Positions 6,801 to 13,900 of a DNA stretch of 14,178 bases are shown piece after piece. Under the pieces are notes generated by a model. The model had not been told where the DNA came from, did not search any database, and was given only the letters and a program-made list of their open reading frames with translations. Position 1 is the first letter of the stretch; each line of letters begins with the position of its first letter. The stretch is from JBOGEB01 sp050743125. GTDB taxonomy: Bacteria; Actinomycetota; Nitriliruptoria; Euzebyales; Egibacteraceae. A program made the position numbers and the translations under genes. The DNA is taken from assembly GCA_050743125.1 (NCBI GenBank), contig JBOGEB010000105.1, positions 1-14,178 of the forward strand. Reading direction: 5' to 3'.

Positions 6801-8955
6801 GGCCTACGTGGACTCGGGCGGCGCCGCTCCGGTCAGCGCGGCCCGCCTGTGCGGTGCGCCGCGCGACCCCGGGTTCGTCGTCGAGCGGCTCGCCTCCCTC
6901 GGCGTGGCCGCGATGGGGTTCCCGTGGCGGGTCGAGGAGCTGTGGCGCGGTGAAGGCACCCTGTCCGCCCGGGTGGCGGCCGACCCCGACACGTCCATGA
7001 GCTCCCTGACCTGGGCGGCTGTCCTGGACGCGGCGTTGTCGGCTGCGTCGGTGGTGTTCCCCGGACCGGCGGTGCTGCGGATGCCCGCGCACGTGGCCGA
7101 CACGGCGCTGGCCGGCGACCCGCCCGCCGAGGCGCTGATCCGCGTCCAGGTCACCGGCGACGAGTGCGTCGACGTCGACATCGCCGCTGCGGACGGCGCT
7201 CCGGCGGGGCGCCTGGGGGCCTTGAGTTTCGGCAGGCCCGAGGCCGGCCCCGCGGGCCCGGGCGCGCTCGTGTACGAGATCGCGTGGAGGCCGCTGGCCG
7301 GTCAGGGCGAAGACGCGCCGCTGCGCAGCGTGGCCCTGCTCGGCGGGGACCCAGGGCTGCGGGCCGCGCTCTCCCGCGAGGGGATTCTGCGCGAGGGTCC
7401 CGAGGCCGACGCGGTGGTGGTCGCGCCCAGGCCCCGGCCCGGCGAGGATCCCGGCGAAGCCGCGCTGCGCCTCGCGCTGCTGCTGGCCGAGGTCGTCCAG
7501 TCAGCTCGCGGTGGGCGTCTGTGGTGCGTCACCCGCGGCGCGCGCGATCCCCGAGCTGCCTCCGGACTGGCGCAGACGGCATTGTGGGGTCTCGGCCGGA
7601 TCGCCGCCGGTGAGCGCCCCGACCGTTGGGGCGGCCTCGTCGACCTGCCCGCGACCCCGCAGGCGCGGGACATCGCCGCGCTGGTGCGGCTGCTGCGCGG
7701 CCGATGGGACGAAGACCTCATCGGCATAGACCACGGCGTGGCGACCACCGCCCGCCTGGCACCGACCGTCACAGCCCGACCGGATGCTGGTCCCGCGTGC
7801 AGACCTGACGGCACCTACCTGATCACCGGCGGGACGGGCGCTCTCGGCCTGCGGGTCGCCCAATGGCTGGCAAGCCGGGGCGCACGGCGGCTGGTCCTGC
7901 TGGGTCGGCGCCCCGACGCGTCCACAGCGTCGAGGCCCGAATCCCCAGCTCCTGCTGGGGGCCCCGACGCGTCCACAGCGTCGAGGCCCGAATCCCCAGC
8001 TCCTGCTGGGGGCCCCGACGCGACAGCTCCTGCTGGGGGCCCCGAGCCCTCGCGCGGAGCCCGTGACCTCCGCCGCGCGTTGGAGTCCGTCGGCGTCACC
8101 GTACGCGTCCTGTCCGCAGACGTCTGCGACCGTGACCGCATGGCACAGCTAGTGGATCCCGACACGCTCGGCCTCCCGCGGATCCGAGGCGTCGTGCACG
8201 CCGCCGGAGTCATCGACAACCGGTTCATCCACGCGCTCGACGAGGCGTCGCTGCGAGACGTGATGCGCCCGAAAGTCACCGGCGCGCTGGTCCTGCACGA
8301 GCTGTTCCCGCCAGGCAGCCTGGACTTCTTCGTCCTGTTCTCCTCCGCCGGCCAGCTGCTGCGCCTGCCCGGCCAGGCGGCGTACGCGGCGGGCAACGCC
8401 TTCCTGGACGGCCTGGCCCGGCATCGGCGCGCCACCGGGCATCACGAGACCCTGTCCCTGGCCTGGACAAGTTGGCGCGGCCTGGGCATGTCGACCTCCT
8501 CAGCAGCCGTCGATGCCGAGCTTGCGGCGCACGGGACCGCTGACATCACCGCGACCGAGGCGCTGCGCGCCTGGGGTCACGCCGACTCCCGCGCGGCCGG
8601 CAACCTGGCCGTGCTGCGCGTTCTGCCCGGCTCGGGCGGACCCCCGCTGCTCCGCGACCTGACCGGCCCGGCTACAGCCGCCACCGTGGAATGGGCGCAC
8701 CTGACCGGTCCCGGCCGCCTCGAGCTCCTCCTGACCGAGGCGCGCCGCGCCGCGGCGACCGTCCTCGGCGTCGACCCCGACGCGCTCGACACCCACCGAC
8801 CGCTCGCCGACCTGGGCGTTGACTCGCTGCTGTCGGTGGAGCTGCGCTGCATCCTCACCGAGCGTCTCGGCGTCCCTGTACCGGCGACGCTGCTGTGGAA
8901 CCACCCCACCGTAGCCGCCGTCGCCACCTACCTCGCCTCCCTCGACACTCGCTGA
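3850..8955 (+). CDS. Iterative type I polyketide synthase, KS-AT-DH/TH-KR-ACP (6-MSAS/naphthoate synthase type)
   Basis: The 1701-residue protein is one complete module. KS (about 7-435) has Cys177 in DTACSSS, His312 in HGTGT and His352 in NIGH. AT (about 530-850) has GHSVGE with Ser618 and VAFH ending at His720, predicting malonyl-CoA. The DH or thioester-hydrolase-like domain (about 880-1130) has HPVLGIEVVP (His917) and a second acidic site, Asp1060 in LDAALS. KR (about 1140-1600) has GGTGALG at 1327-1333, Lys1475, Ser1499, Tyr1512 and Asn1516. ACP carries Ser1659 in GVDSLL. This order, the size, and KS phrases such as ASYGYGGTIAY match bacterial iterative synthases of the ChlB1, AziB and NcsB group, which make 6-methylsalicylate or naphthoate-type acids. 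There is no docking segment and no thioesterase, so the product is probably passed to a separate acyltransferase not in this window. Two TTA codons (3928-3930, 4426-4428) suggest bldA control. KR residues about 1355-1399 are a repeat insertion. The exact product cannot be deduced. Confidence 0.93.
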   Translation: MESDREPIAIVGMGCRFAAGITSPDALWAFLIDGREAVREAPADRWEPYSAHSPENAAVLRRTTRRGSFMADIAGFDADFFGISPREARLMDPQQRLALEVAWEALEHAGIPPRDLTGSDTGVFVGVGADDYGRRLLEDLPRIEAWTGIGASPCGVANRISHSLDLRGPSVAVDTACSSSLVAVHQAAQSLRLGEIPLALAGGVMLMAGPGLSVVLDAAGAISPDGRSKAFDAAADGYGRGEGGGFVVLKRLTDAQRDGDRVLAVIKGGAVHQDGRTEGIMAPSRQAQERLLRLAHQAAGVDPATIDYVEAHGTGTRVGDPIEAGALAAVLGAGRSVDRPCLIGSLKPNIGHLEAGAGVAGLIKASLAIDRGVIPATLTTAGPSPAIAWERSGLALVTRLTPWPAAVRPRRAGVASYGYGGTIAYVVLEQTPPPVERAAAASRPGVPHLYPLSGATPSGARANAARLADWLAAHSDTADRHASLADVGRTLACHRSHLPARAVVVAVNRGELIDGLRRVRVSSAAEPCDPVWVFSGHGAQWVGMGRGLLADEPLFAEVVDELEPIYQEEVGFSPRQVLERGDLSRVDRIQAVTFAMQVGLAAVWRAYGVRAAAVIGHSVGEIAAAVAAGVLDQPDGARLACRRSQLLRRVAGQGAMTMVALPSDEVTARLAGEPEVSVAVVASPGATVMAGTPAGVARVTARFQAEGLAVRPVDSDVAFHSAQMDRLCADLADAARDLKTNPPEVPLYTTALADPRDRAERDAAYWAANLRHPVRFAAAVAAAAADGHRVFLEISAHPVVAHSIIQTVPDAFVAHTLRRGRPERRTLLENLGALHCHGVPVDWSVLHPGGDLVDMPTTAWRHERHWVDHPPAAAGGRGHDPASHTLLGERTTVHGTTPVQLWRTRLDHACRPYPGDHPVLGIEVVPAAVLLHTFLRAAGTTALRDVSLQVPLATAPDREVQVVCQDGALRLSSRVDGDWLTHATAYVDSGGAAPVSAARLCGAPRDPGFVVERLASLGVAAMGFPWRVEELWRGEGTLSARVAADPDTSMSSLTWAAVLDAALSAASVVFPGPAVLRMPAHVADTALAGDPPAEALIRVQVTGDECVDVDIAAADGAPAGRLGALSFGRPEAGPAGPGALVYEIAWRPLAGQGEDAPLRSVALLGGDPGLRAALSREGILREGPEADAVVVAPRPRPGEDPGEAALRLALLLAEVVQSARGGRLWCVTRGARDPRAASGLAQTALWGLGRIAAGERPDRWGGLVDLPATPQARDIAALVRLLRGRWDEDLIGIDHGVATTARLAPTVTARPDAGPACRPDGTYLITGGTGALGLRVAQWLASRGARRLVLLGRRPDASTASRPESPAPAGGPDASTASRPESPAPAGGPDATAPAGGPEPSRGARDLRRALESVGVTVRVLSADVCDRDRMAQLVDPDTLGLPRIRGVVHAAGVIDNRFIHALDEASLRDVMRPKVTGALVLHELFPPGSLDFFVLFSSAGQLLRLPGQAAYAAGNAFLDGLARHRRATGHHETLSLAWTSWRGLGMSTSSAAVDAELAAHGTADITATEALRAWGHADSRAAGNLAVLRVLPGSGGPPLLRDLTGPATAATVEWAHLTGPGRLELLLTEARRAAATVLGVDPDALDTHRPLADLGVDSLLSVELRCILTERLGVPVPATLLWNHPTVAAVATYLASLDTR
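7910..8045 (+). repeat. In-frame 51-bp palindromic tandem repeats inside the KR domain
   Basis: Two identical 51-bp units (7910-7960 and 7961-8011) are followed by a 27-bp shortened unit (8012-8038), which lacks 24 bp of the middle, and a 7-bp start of another. All lengths are multiples of three, so the frame is kept; each full unit encodes 17 Pro/Ala/Ser/Gly-rich residues. Each full unit holds two inverted repeats: GACGC/GCGTC (7915-7931 in unit 1) and the perfect stem CCCCAGC-TCCT-GCTGGGG (7943-7960). The block sits between the LVLLGRR strand and the next helix of the ketoreductase, a loop that is normally short and variable. Confidence 0.95.
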
Positions 8956-8957
8956 AA

Positions 8958-8965
8958 GAGGGGAG
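8958..8965 (+). promoter_or_regulatory. Strong ribosome binding site of the FAD hydroxylase
   Basis: GAGGGGAG lies just after the synthase stop codon and six bases before the ATG at 8972. It is the strongest Shine-Dalgarno sequence in the window. With only 16 bp between the genes, it indicates a shared transcript with efficient translation of the second gene. Confidence 0.8.
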
Positions 8966-8971
8966 TGCGCG

Positions 8972-10597
8972 ATGTCGGACGCGCTCAAGGTTCCGATCCT
9001 GATCGTGGGCGGCGGCCCGGTCGGGTTGAGCACGTCGATCCTGCTCTCACGGTTCGGCATCGGCTCCTTGCTCGTCGAGAAGCACCAGGGCACGGCGCCG
9101 TTTCCCAAGTCTCTGCACATCTCCACCCGAACCATGGAGCTGTTCCGGCAGTGGGGGATCGCCGAAGCGGTGGAGGCCGCGGGGCTGCCACGAGAGCAGA
9201 CCTACGCGATGTACGTCGGCGAGACATTGACCAGCAAGGATTTCCAGCGCAGCCCGATATGGCTGGCGAACGGCCACAGCCCGACGAGCCCCTACGCGTG
9301 CCACCAGGACGCGCTCGAATCCGTGCTGCAGGCGCACGCCGCCCGGCTCGGGCCAGGGCGGGTCCGCTTCGGCACCCAGCTCGTGGACCTCGCCCACGAC
9401 GAGCAGGGTGTCACGGCCCAGCTCGTCGAGCGTGACTCGGGCTCGGCGCTGCGGGTTCGGGCTGCCTACCTGGTCGGGGCCGACGGGGCACGAAGCACGG
9501 TCAGGTCGGCGCTCGGCATCGAGCTGGTCGGCCGGGCGGCGCTCGCCCATTGGATCAACATCTTCTTCGAGGCCGACCTCCGCCCCCACCTCGCCGATCG
9601 GCTCAGCGCGCTGTCCTACGTCCACAACCGCCAGATGTCAGGGCTGTTCGTGATCGGCGACACCGCCCGCCGCTGGCGTCTGCTCACCCCCTACCGGCCC
9701 GAGCGCGGCGAGTCGGCGCGCGATTTCACCGAGGCTCGATGCGCCCGGCTCGTGCGGGCCGGCGTGGGTCGCACCGACCTCGAGGTGCGGATCATGCAGG
9801 TCCGGCTGTGGGAGCCGGGCGCCCAGGTGGCCACTCGCTTCCAGGACGGCCGGGTCCTGTTGGCTGGTGACGCCGCTCACCTGTGCCCCCCGTGGGGCGG
9901 GTTCGGCATGAACTGCGGCATCCAGGACACGCACAACCTCTCATGGAAGCTCGCCGCGGTCCTGGACGGCTGGGCCGGCGCGGAGCTGCTGGGCACCTAC
10001 GACGCCGAGCGCCGCCCCATCGCCCGCTGGACGATCGAGGAGAGCGTGCGCAACATGCAGTACGAGCTGCGGACTGCCGCCAGCGAACAGGACCGACGGG
10101 CGCAGGCCGCCCGGCGGCGAAGCGACGGGCTTGTGCTCGGCTTCGCCTACGACTCGGCGGCAATCGTGCCCGACGGCAGCGCTCCTCCGCAGGTGGAGAA
10201 CCCGTACACCGACTACGTGCCCACTGCCCGCCCCGGGCACCTGGCACCCCATGTCTGGCTGGAGCGCGCCGGCGCGGCGGTCTCGACGATCGACCTGTTG
10301 GGCGACGGCTTCGTGCTCCTGACCGGCCCCAACGGCGCGGTATGGCGGCACGCGGTCGCACGCGTACGTTCAGCCCTCGGCCTGCCGCTGACCAGCCACG
10401 TCGTGGGCGGCTCCGAGGGCAGTCTCGGCGATCCCTCGGGTGACTGGCCAGCCCTTAACGGGCTGGCCGACGACGGTGCGGTCCTGGTCCGCCCCGACGG
10501 CCACGTCGCCTGGCGCTCCCGTACCCTCACCGCCGACCCGCACGTTCAGCTGTTGCACGCACTCCGGCACGTGTGCGCGCTGGACGAAGGGTGTTGA
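8972..10597 (+). CDS. FAD-dependent aromatic hydroxylase (group A flavoprotein monooxygenase)
   Basis: The 541-residue protein has the three FAD/NAD(P)H motifs of the para-hydroxybenzoate/phenol hydroxylase family. GGGPVG at residues 13-18 begins the Rossmann fold and ends at Glu36, which binds the FAD ribose. The middle motif is GADGARS (Asp171). GDAAH with Asp300 is followed by a conserved PPWGGFGMNCGIQD stretch. Residues after about 430 form the thioredoxin-like C-terminal domain of phenol-hydroxylase and polyketide-hydroxylase relatives (DGAVLVRPDGHVAW near the end). The enzyme would use NAD(P)H and O2 to hydroxylate an aromatic ring in the cytosol. Placed 16 bp after the synthase, it most likely acts on the aromatic acid or its ACP/CoA ester. 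Decarboxylative hydroxylation, as by salicylate hydroxylases, is also possible. The family call is firm; substrate and ring position are not. Confidence 0.92.
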   Translation: MSDALKVPILIVGGGPVGLSTSILLSRFGIGSLLVEKHQGTAPFPKSLHISTRTMELFRQWGIAEAVEAAGLPREQTYAMYVGETLTSKDFQRSPIWLANGHSPTSPYACHQDALESVLQAHAARLGPGRVRFGTQLVDLAHDEQGVTAQLVERDSGSALRVRAAYLVGADGARSTVRSALGIELVGRAALAHWINIFFEADLRPHLADRLSALSYVHNRQMSGLFVIGDTARRWRLLTPYRPERGESARDFTEARCARLVRAGVGRTDLEVRIMQVRLWEPGAQVATRFQDGRVLLAGDAAHLCPPWGGFGMNCGIQDTHNLSWKLAAVLDGWAGAELLGTYDAERRPIARWTIEESVRNMQYELRTAASEQDRRAQAARRRSDGLVLGFAYDSAAIVPDGSAPPQVENPYTDYVPTARPGHLAPHVWLERAGAAVSTIDLLGDGFVLLTGPNGAVWRHAVARVRSALGLPLTSHVVGGSEGSLGDPSGDWPALNGLADDGAVLVRPDGHVAWRSRTLTADPHVQLLHALRHVCALDEGC

Positions 10598-10775
10598 CTC
10601 CGGTTGCATTGGCTCTTGGACTGTCCCAGCGACGACGGCGGTGTGTACCGCGCCTGGTGGTGCGGCGCCTGGAGCGAGTGGCCGCTGACGGGCTGGTCGC
10701 GGTGGCCCCGCCAAGACGGGGAAGACCACATCCCGCTCGACTCCTCCTGAGCACCCGGGCCCGTGCGGTGTTCGC
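10598..10775. terminator. Convergent intergenic region with possible terminator hairpin
   Basis: The hydroxylase and the LAL regulator converge on this 178-bp gap. CCCCG (10706-10710) and CGGGG (10717-10721) can form a five-pair all-GC stem with a six-base loop, usable from either side. There is no following U-run, which is common for actinobacterial terminators but leaves the call weak. Open frames crossing the gap do not look like proteins. Confidence 0.35.
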
Positions 10776-13604
10776 CTATGGCCGCCTCGGAGCGCGTCCC
10801 GTGCCTAGCTGGGCTGAGCCGTTCAGGTAGGCAGCGAGCTGAGCGCAAGAGGCCAGGCCGAGCTTGGCGTAGATGTTGCCGAGGTGGTACTCGACGGTCT
10901 TCGCGCTGATCACGAGCTCGGCGGCGACCTGGCGGTTGGTCAGGCCGGTGGCGATGAGGCGGGCGACGGCCTGCTCCTGCGGGGTGAGGTCCAGCCGGGC
11001 TGCGGACGAGCGGCGGGCGGGGGACAGACCGCAGACGGCGAGCTCGTGCTCGCAGCGCTCCAGGAGCGGCCGCGCCCCCAGGGCGGCGCAGGTGTCACGG
11101 CCGACGACAAGCTCACGGGCGGCGGCGGTCCGCTCGCCTGCACGGCGGAGGAACTGCCCGTAGGCATGGTGGAGCCGCGCGTGATCCAGCGGGAAGGGTA
11201 GGCCGTCGAGGTGGCGCAGCCCTCGCTCGAAGGCGGCGCGGGCCAGGACGTCGTTGCCTCGCGCGGCCTCGAGGTTGCCGCGCACCCGGGCCGCGTTCGC
11301 CATCGCGGACCGGCGGCCCCGCTCGCAGGCCAGCGCCTCGAACGGCGTCAGTGCGGCCTCGGCCTCGTCCAGCCGACCGAGGCTGGCGAGCGCGTCGGCG
11401 TAGTGCTCGCGCCAGAGGAAGACGCCCGGCTCGTCGATGCCGTCGCGGTGCCGCAGCCCCAGGATGGGCTGCACCGCCCGCACAACCGCGTCGTGATCTC
11501 CCCGGGCGTACGCCACGAGCGCGGCGGCGCTCGCGGCCGTCGTGGTCCCCACCACGCTCTGCGCCCCGACAGCGCTCTTCGCGGCCCGGACGTGGGCCTG
11601 GGCGGCTCCCCAGTCGCCGCGCGCGGCGAGGACCCAGGCGGACACGGCGTCCCCGGTCGGGGTGAAGCAGCAGCGGTCGGTGACCTCCGTGAGCGACACG
11701 GCCGCCGCGGCGTGCGTGAGGCTGTCGTCCCAAAAGCCCAGGTGGTACTCGGCAGCGGCCAGACAGCCGAGGCCCATCACCTGCAGCCCGGACAGCCGCT
11801 GCGACCAGGCCGCGCTGGTCGTGGCGGCGAGGTCGGCACGGGCGTCGGTCAGTGCGTCGGTCCACAGCCGGACGATGCCGCGCACCGTCACCCCCACGAC
11901 GTGCTCGGGCCTCATTTTTTGTGTCGGGGCGCCGGAGGGCGGTGTCACGGAATCGCCGACGGACGCTCGCCAGGGCGTCTCACCGCCCAAAACCCAAGGA
12001 CGACCAGCACCCTCTGGCAGCGCGGCCACCAGCGCGAGCGCCTCGGACGCTCGTCCGGACAGCCCCAGGGCGAGCACGAGCGTGCCGAATGCGTGCCCAC
12101 CCACGAACGGGTCGTCGACCTGGAGGTCGGACGCGCGCCTCGCCCAGGCGCTCGCCTCTGCGCCGCGCGCCCCGGCGAGGCAGACGCGCGCGAGCTGGAC
12201 GGCGGCTCCTGCTGCCACCTCGGGCTCGCAGGTGTGATCGCAGTCCTCGAACGCAGCCGACAGCAGCCGCTCAGCCTCGGCGTAGTGACCGCGCATCAGC
12301 GCGAGATGGCCCAGGACGGCCAGGCGTCGGGGGCTGTCGGCCAGGCGGCTGACCTGGTCGGCGAGCGCGCTGACCGCCACGAGGTCCTCGCCCCGGAGCA
12401 GCCACTCGACGGCTTCCAGCAGCAGGCGGTCGCGCGCGGTGGGGGATGGGCTCAGGCTGGCGGCCGACTCGAGGTGCGCGGCCGCCGAGGCGAACGCGCC
12501 GCGGGCTCCCTCTCCGGACGCATACGCCTCCAGTTGCGCGGAGAGCGCCGAGTCGGGCTCGACCGCCGCAGCGGCGCGATGCTCGAGCGACGCGGGGAGG
12601 TCGAGCAGCTCGGCAGCGCGGGCGTGGAGGTGGGCGCGGCGCGCGGGTCCCAGGTCGTGGTAGACCGCAGCGCGGACGAGTGGGTGGGGGAACACGACGG
12701 ACTGAGCGCCCGGAGCATGCGGGGCTTCGAGGAGGTTCGCTCGTACGGCCTCCTCCAGAGCGGGCAGCGGATCATCCAGCTCGGCCAGCCGGGCGACGAC
12801 GCCCAGCGGACAGCGGCGCCCGAGCACTGCGGCTGCCGTGACCAGCCGCTCGGCCTCCACCGAGCAGCCCGCGACCCGGGACAGGACGATCATGCTGAAC
12901 GAGCTGGGCGCGGGCAGCGGCCTCTCGCCGTGCCAAAGGACGTCCGAGTCCAGCTGCTCGAGCAGGGCGCGGGCGTAGAGCGGGTTGCCGTCGGTGTGCT
13001 CGCGGAGGCGCTCGGCGGCTCGGGGGTCCAGCGCCCGCACGCCCACGGTGGCGGCCAGGGCGGTCAGTGCCGTCGCGTCCAGTCCGCCGAGGCGGACGGC
13101 CAGGCCTCGATCCGAATCCACCAGGCGGCGCAGTCCCTCTGGCAGGCTCGTCGCGTCGTCGCGGGCCACGGCTATGCACAGGACCCGCTCGGCGCGCAGG
13201 CGGCGCAGCGCGAACGTCAGCGCGTGCAACGAGGGCTTGTCGGCCCAATGGACGTCGTCCACCACGACAATGAGCGGCTCGGCCACCTGGAGCACGCCGA
13301 ACAACCCGACGAGCTCGGCACCGACGGTGAGCGTGTCTGCGTGGTCCGGTTGCGTCCTGTCGAGGCTGCGGGTGAGCTGCTCGAAGACGCCGAAATCCAA
13401 CCCCGACTCCAGCTCGTCGCCGCTCGCGTGGAGCACCGTCACCGGGTCCGCGTCGCGCACGAACCGCCGGACGAGCGCGGTCTTGCCGATGCCCGCCGGG
13501 CCCGAGACGAGCACGACCCTCGGCAGGCCACCACGAGCCTGCTCCAGCGCTCCTTGGAGCAGGCGCAGCTCTGCGGCCCTGCCGACGAACGGGTCGGGCT
13601 CCAT
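10776..13604 (-). CDS. LAL-type (large ATP-binding LuxR family) transcriptional regulator
   Basis: From ATG 13604 the protein has 942 residues, the normal size for LAL regulators. An AAA_16-type ATPase comes first: PFVGRAAEL at 5-13, Walker A GPAGIGKT at 35-42 and Walker B VVVDDVHWAD at about 113-122. The large alanine/leucine-rich centre fits TPR-like helical repeats. Residues from about 868 to 927 are a LuxR helix-turn-helix (LTPQEQAVARLIATGLTNRQ, then ISAKTVEYHLGNIY). LAL proteins usually activate antibiotic and polyketide clusters after binding ATP and a ligand. Convergent placement next to the synthase and hydroxylase makes them likely targets, which is inference. A TTG at 13661 would add 19 residues, but ATG 13604 is preferred because it lies just before the conserved FVGR motif and has GGTGAGG two bases upstream. 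Residues coded near 11910-12010 form an unusual insertion. The long plus-strand open frame opposite is a shadow. Confidence 0.93.
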   Translation of the reverse strand: MEPDPFVGRAAELRLLQGALEQARGGLPRVVLVSGPAGIGKTALVRRFVRDADPVTVLHASGDELESGLDFGVFEQLTRSLDRTQPDHADTLTVGAELVGLFGVLQVAEPLIVVVDDVHWADKPSLHALTFALRRLRAERVLCIAVARDDATSLPEGLRRLVDSDRGLAVRLGGLDATALTALAATVGVRALDPRAAERLREHTDGNPLYARALLEQLDSDVLWHGERPLPAPSSFSMIVLSRVAGCSVEAERLVTAAAVLGRRCPLGVVARLAELDDPLPALEEAVRANLLEAPHAPGAQSVVFPHPLVRAAVYHDLGPARRAHLHARAAELLDLPASLEHRAAAAVEPDSALSAQLEAYASGEGARGAFASAAAHLESAASLSPSPTARDRLLLEAVEWLLRGEDLVAVSALADQVSRLADSPRRLAVLGHLALMRGHYAEAERLLSAAFEDCDHTCEPEVAAGAAVQLARVCLAGARGAEASAWARRASDLQVDDPFVGGHAFGTLVLALGLSGRASEALALVAALPEGAGRPWVLGGETPWRASVGDSVTPPSGAPTQKMRPEHVVGVTVRGIVRLWTDALTDARADLAATTSAAWSQRLSGLQVMGLGCLAAAEYHLGFWDDSLTHAAAAVSLTEVTDRCCFTPTGDAVSAWVLAARGDWGAAQAHVRAAKSAVGAQSVVGTTTAASAAALVAYARGDHDAVVRAVQPILGLRHRDGIDEPGVFLWREHYADALASLGRLDEAEAALTPFEALACERGRRSAMANAARVRGNLEAARGNDVLARAAFERGLRHLDGLPFPLDHARLHHAYGQFLRRAGERTAAARELVVGRDTCAALGARPLLERCEHELAVCGLSPARRSSAARLDLTPQEQAVARLIATGLTNRQVAAELVISAKTVEYHLGNIYAKLGLASCAQLAAYLNGSAQLGTGRAPRRP

Positions 13605-13668
13605 GGCCTCACCCCCGCGTTCATGGGTCGTAGCGCTGACGTCTTTGGGGAGCGCCGACAACCAGCGC

Positions 13669-13680
13669 CTGATACATCAG
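13669..13680. promoter_or_regulatory. Short palindrome near the LAL start
   Basis: CTGAT-AC-ATCAG is a perfect 5-bp inverted repeat with a two-base centre, 65 bp upstream of the LAL start codon. It lies in a relatively AT-rich spot where a promoter or operator would be expected. It could bind a repressor or the LAL protein itself; no factor can be named. Confidence 0.3.
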
Positions 13681-13758
13681 CATTCGCAGGAGCGCCGGGC
13701 ACCACCAAAAGCGCAAACCTGAGCGCTCCCCCCAGGCACTGCCGAGTCGGTGCCCGAT

Positions 13759-13805
13759 GCCTGTCCGTCCTCCCGTCCTCCCGTCGCTCGGGATGTGGGA
13801 CAGGC
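13759..13805. repeat. 47-bp dyad with internal tandem octamers
   Basis: Perfect 8-bp arms GCCTGTCC (13759-13766) and GGACAGGC (13798-13805) enclose two tandem copies of TCCTCCCG (13768-13775 and 13776-13783). A smaller CCCG/CGGG inverted pair lies inside. This could be a regulator binding site upstream of the LAL gene or a structured transcript element. Confidence 0.5.
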
Positions 13806-13833
13806 TAGTGGTCCAAGCGGAAAGCTCCGTTGA

Positions 13834-13900
13834 CTGTGAGGGGGTTCGGAACCCCAGAGGGGACCCTGGGGACGCCCCCGATCGCTGTGAGGGGGTCCGG
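13834..13900 (+). repeat. Direct repeats and mutually exclusive hairpins
   Basis: The 16-base sequence CTGTGAGGGGGTTCGG (13834-13849) recurs with one change at 13885-13900, 51 bp apart. Between them, several stems compete for the same bases: GGGGTTC/GAACCCC (13841-13855), CCCCAG/CTGGGG (13852-13871) and GGGG/CCCC (13868-13878). A layout of alternating stems resembles attenuators, but no leader peptide or downstream gene is visible in the window. Confidence 0.5.

Noticed and set aside
5173..7092. Minus-strand open frame of 639 codons
   Set aside because: It is antisense to the AT and DH domains of the synthase and has no recognisable motif despite its length.
7910..8045. CRISPR-like direct repeats
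   Set aside because: The copies are directly adjacent without unique spacers, keep a reading frame, and lie inside the synthase gene, so they are tandem repeats.
10573..10830. Small plus-strand frame between the hydroxylase and the LAL gene
   Set aside because: It overlaps the ends of both genes, is Arg-rich and has no ribosome site; the gap is better read as a convergent termination region.
13605..13661. TTG start for the LAL regulator at 13661
   Set aside because: The extra 19 residues are not typical of the family, and ATG 13604 has a better ribosome site just before the conserved FVGR motif.
11211..13808. Plus-strand open frame of 865 codons
   Set aside because: It mirrors the LAL regulator, which carries Walker and helix-turn-helix motifs. 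The plus-strand translation is rich in Arg, Gly and Gln without any domain.
13830..13858. Rightward sigma-70-like promoter starting with TTGACT
   Set aside because: The -35-like hexamer has no -10 match at 16-18 bp spacing; the downstream bases are GC-rich hairpin sequence.
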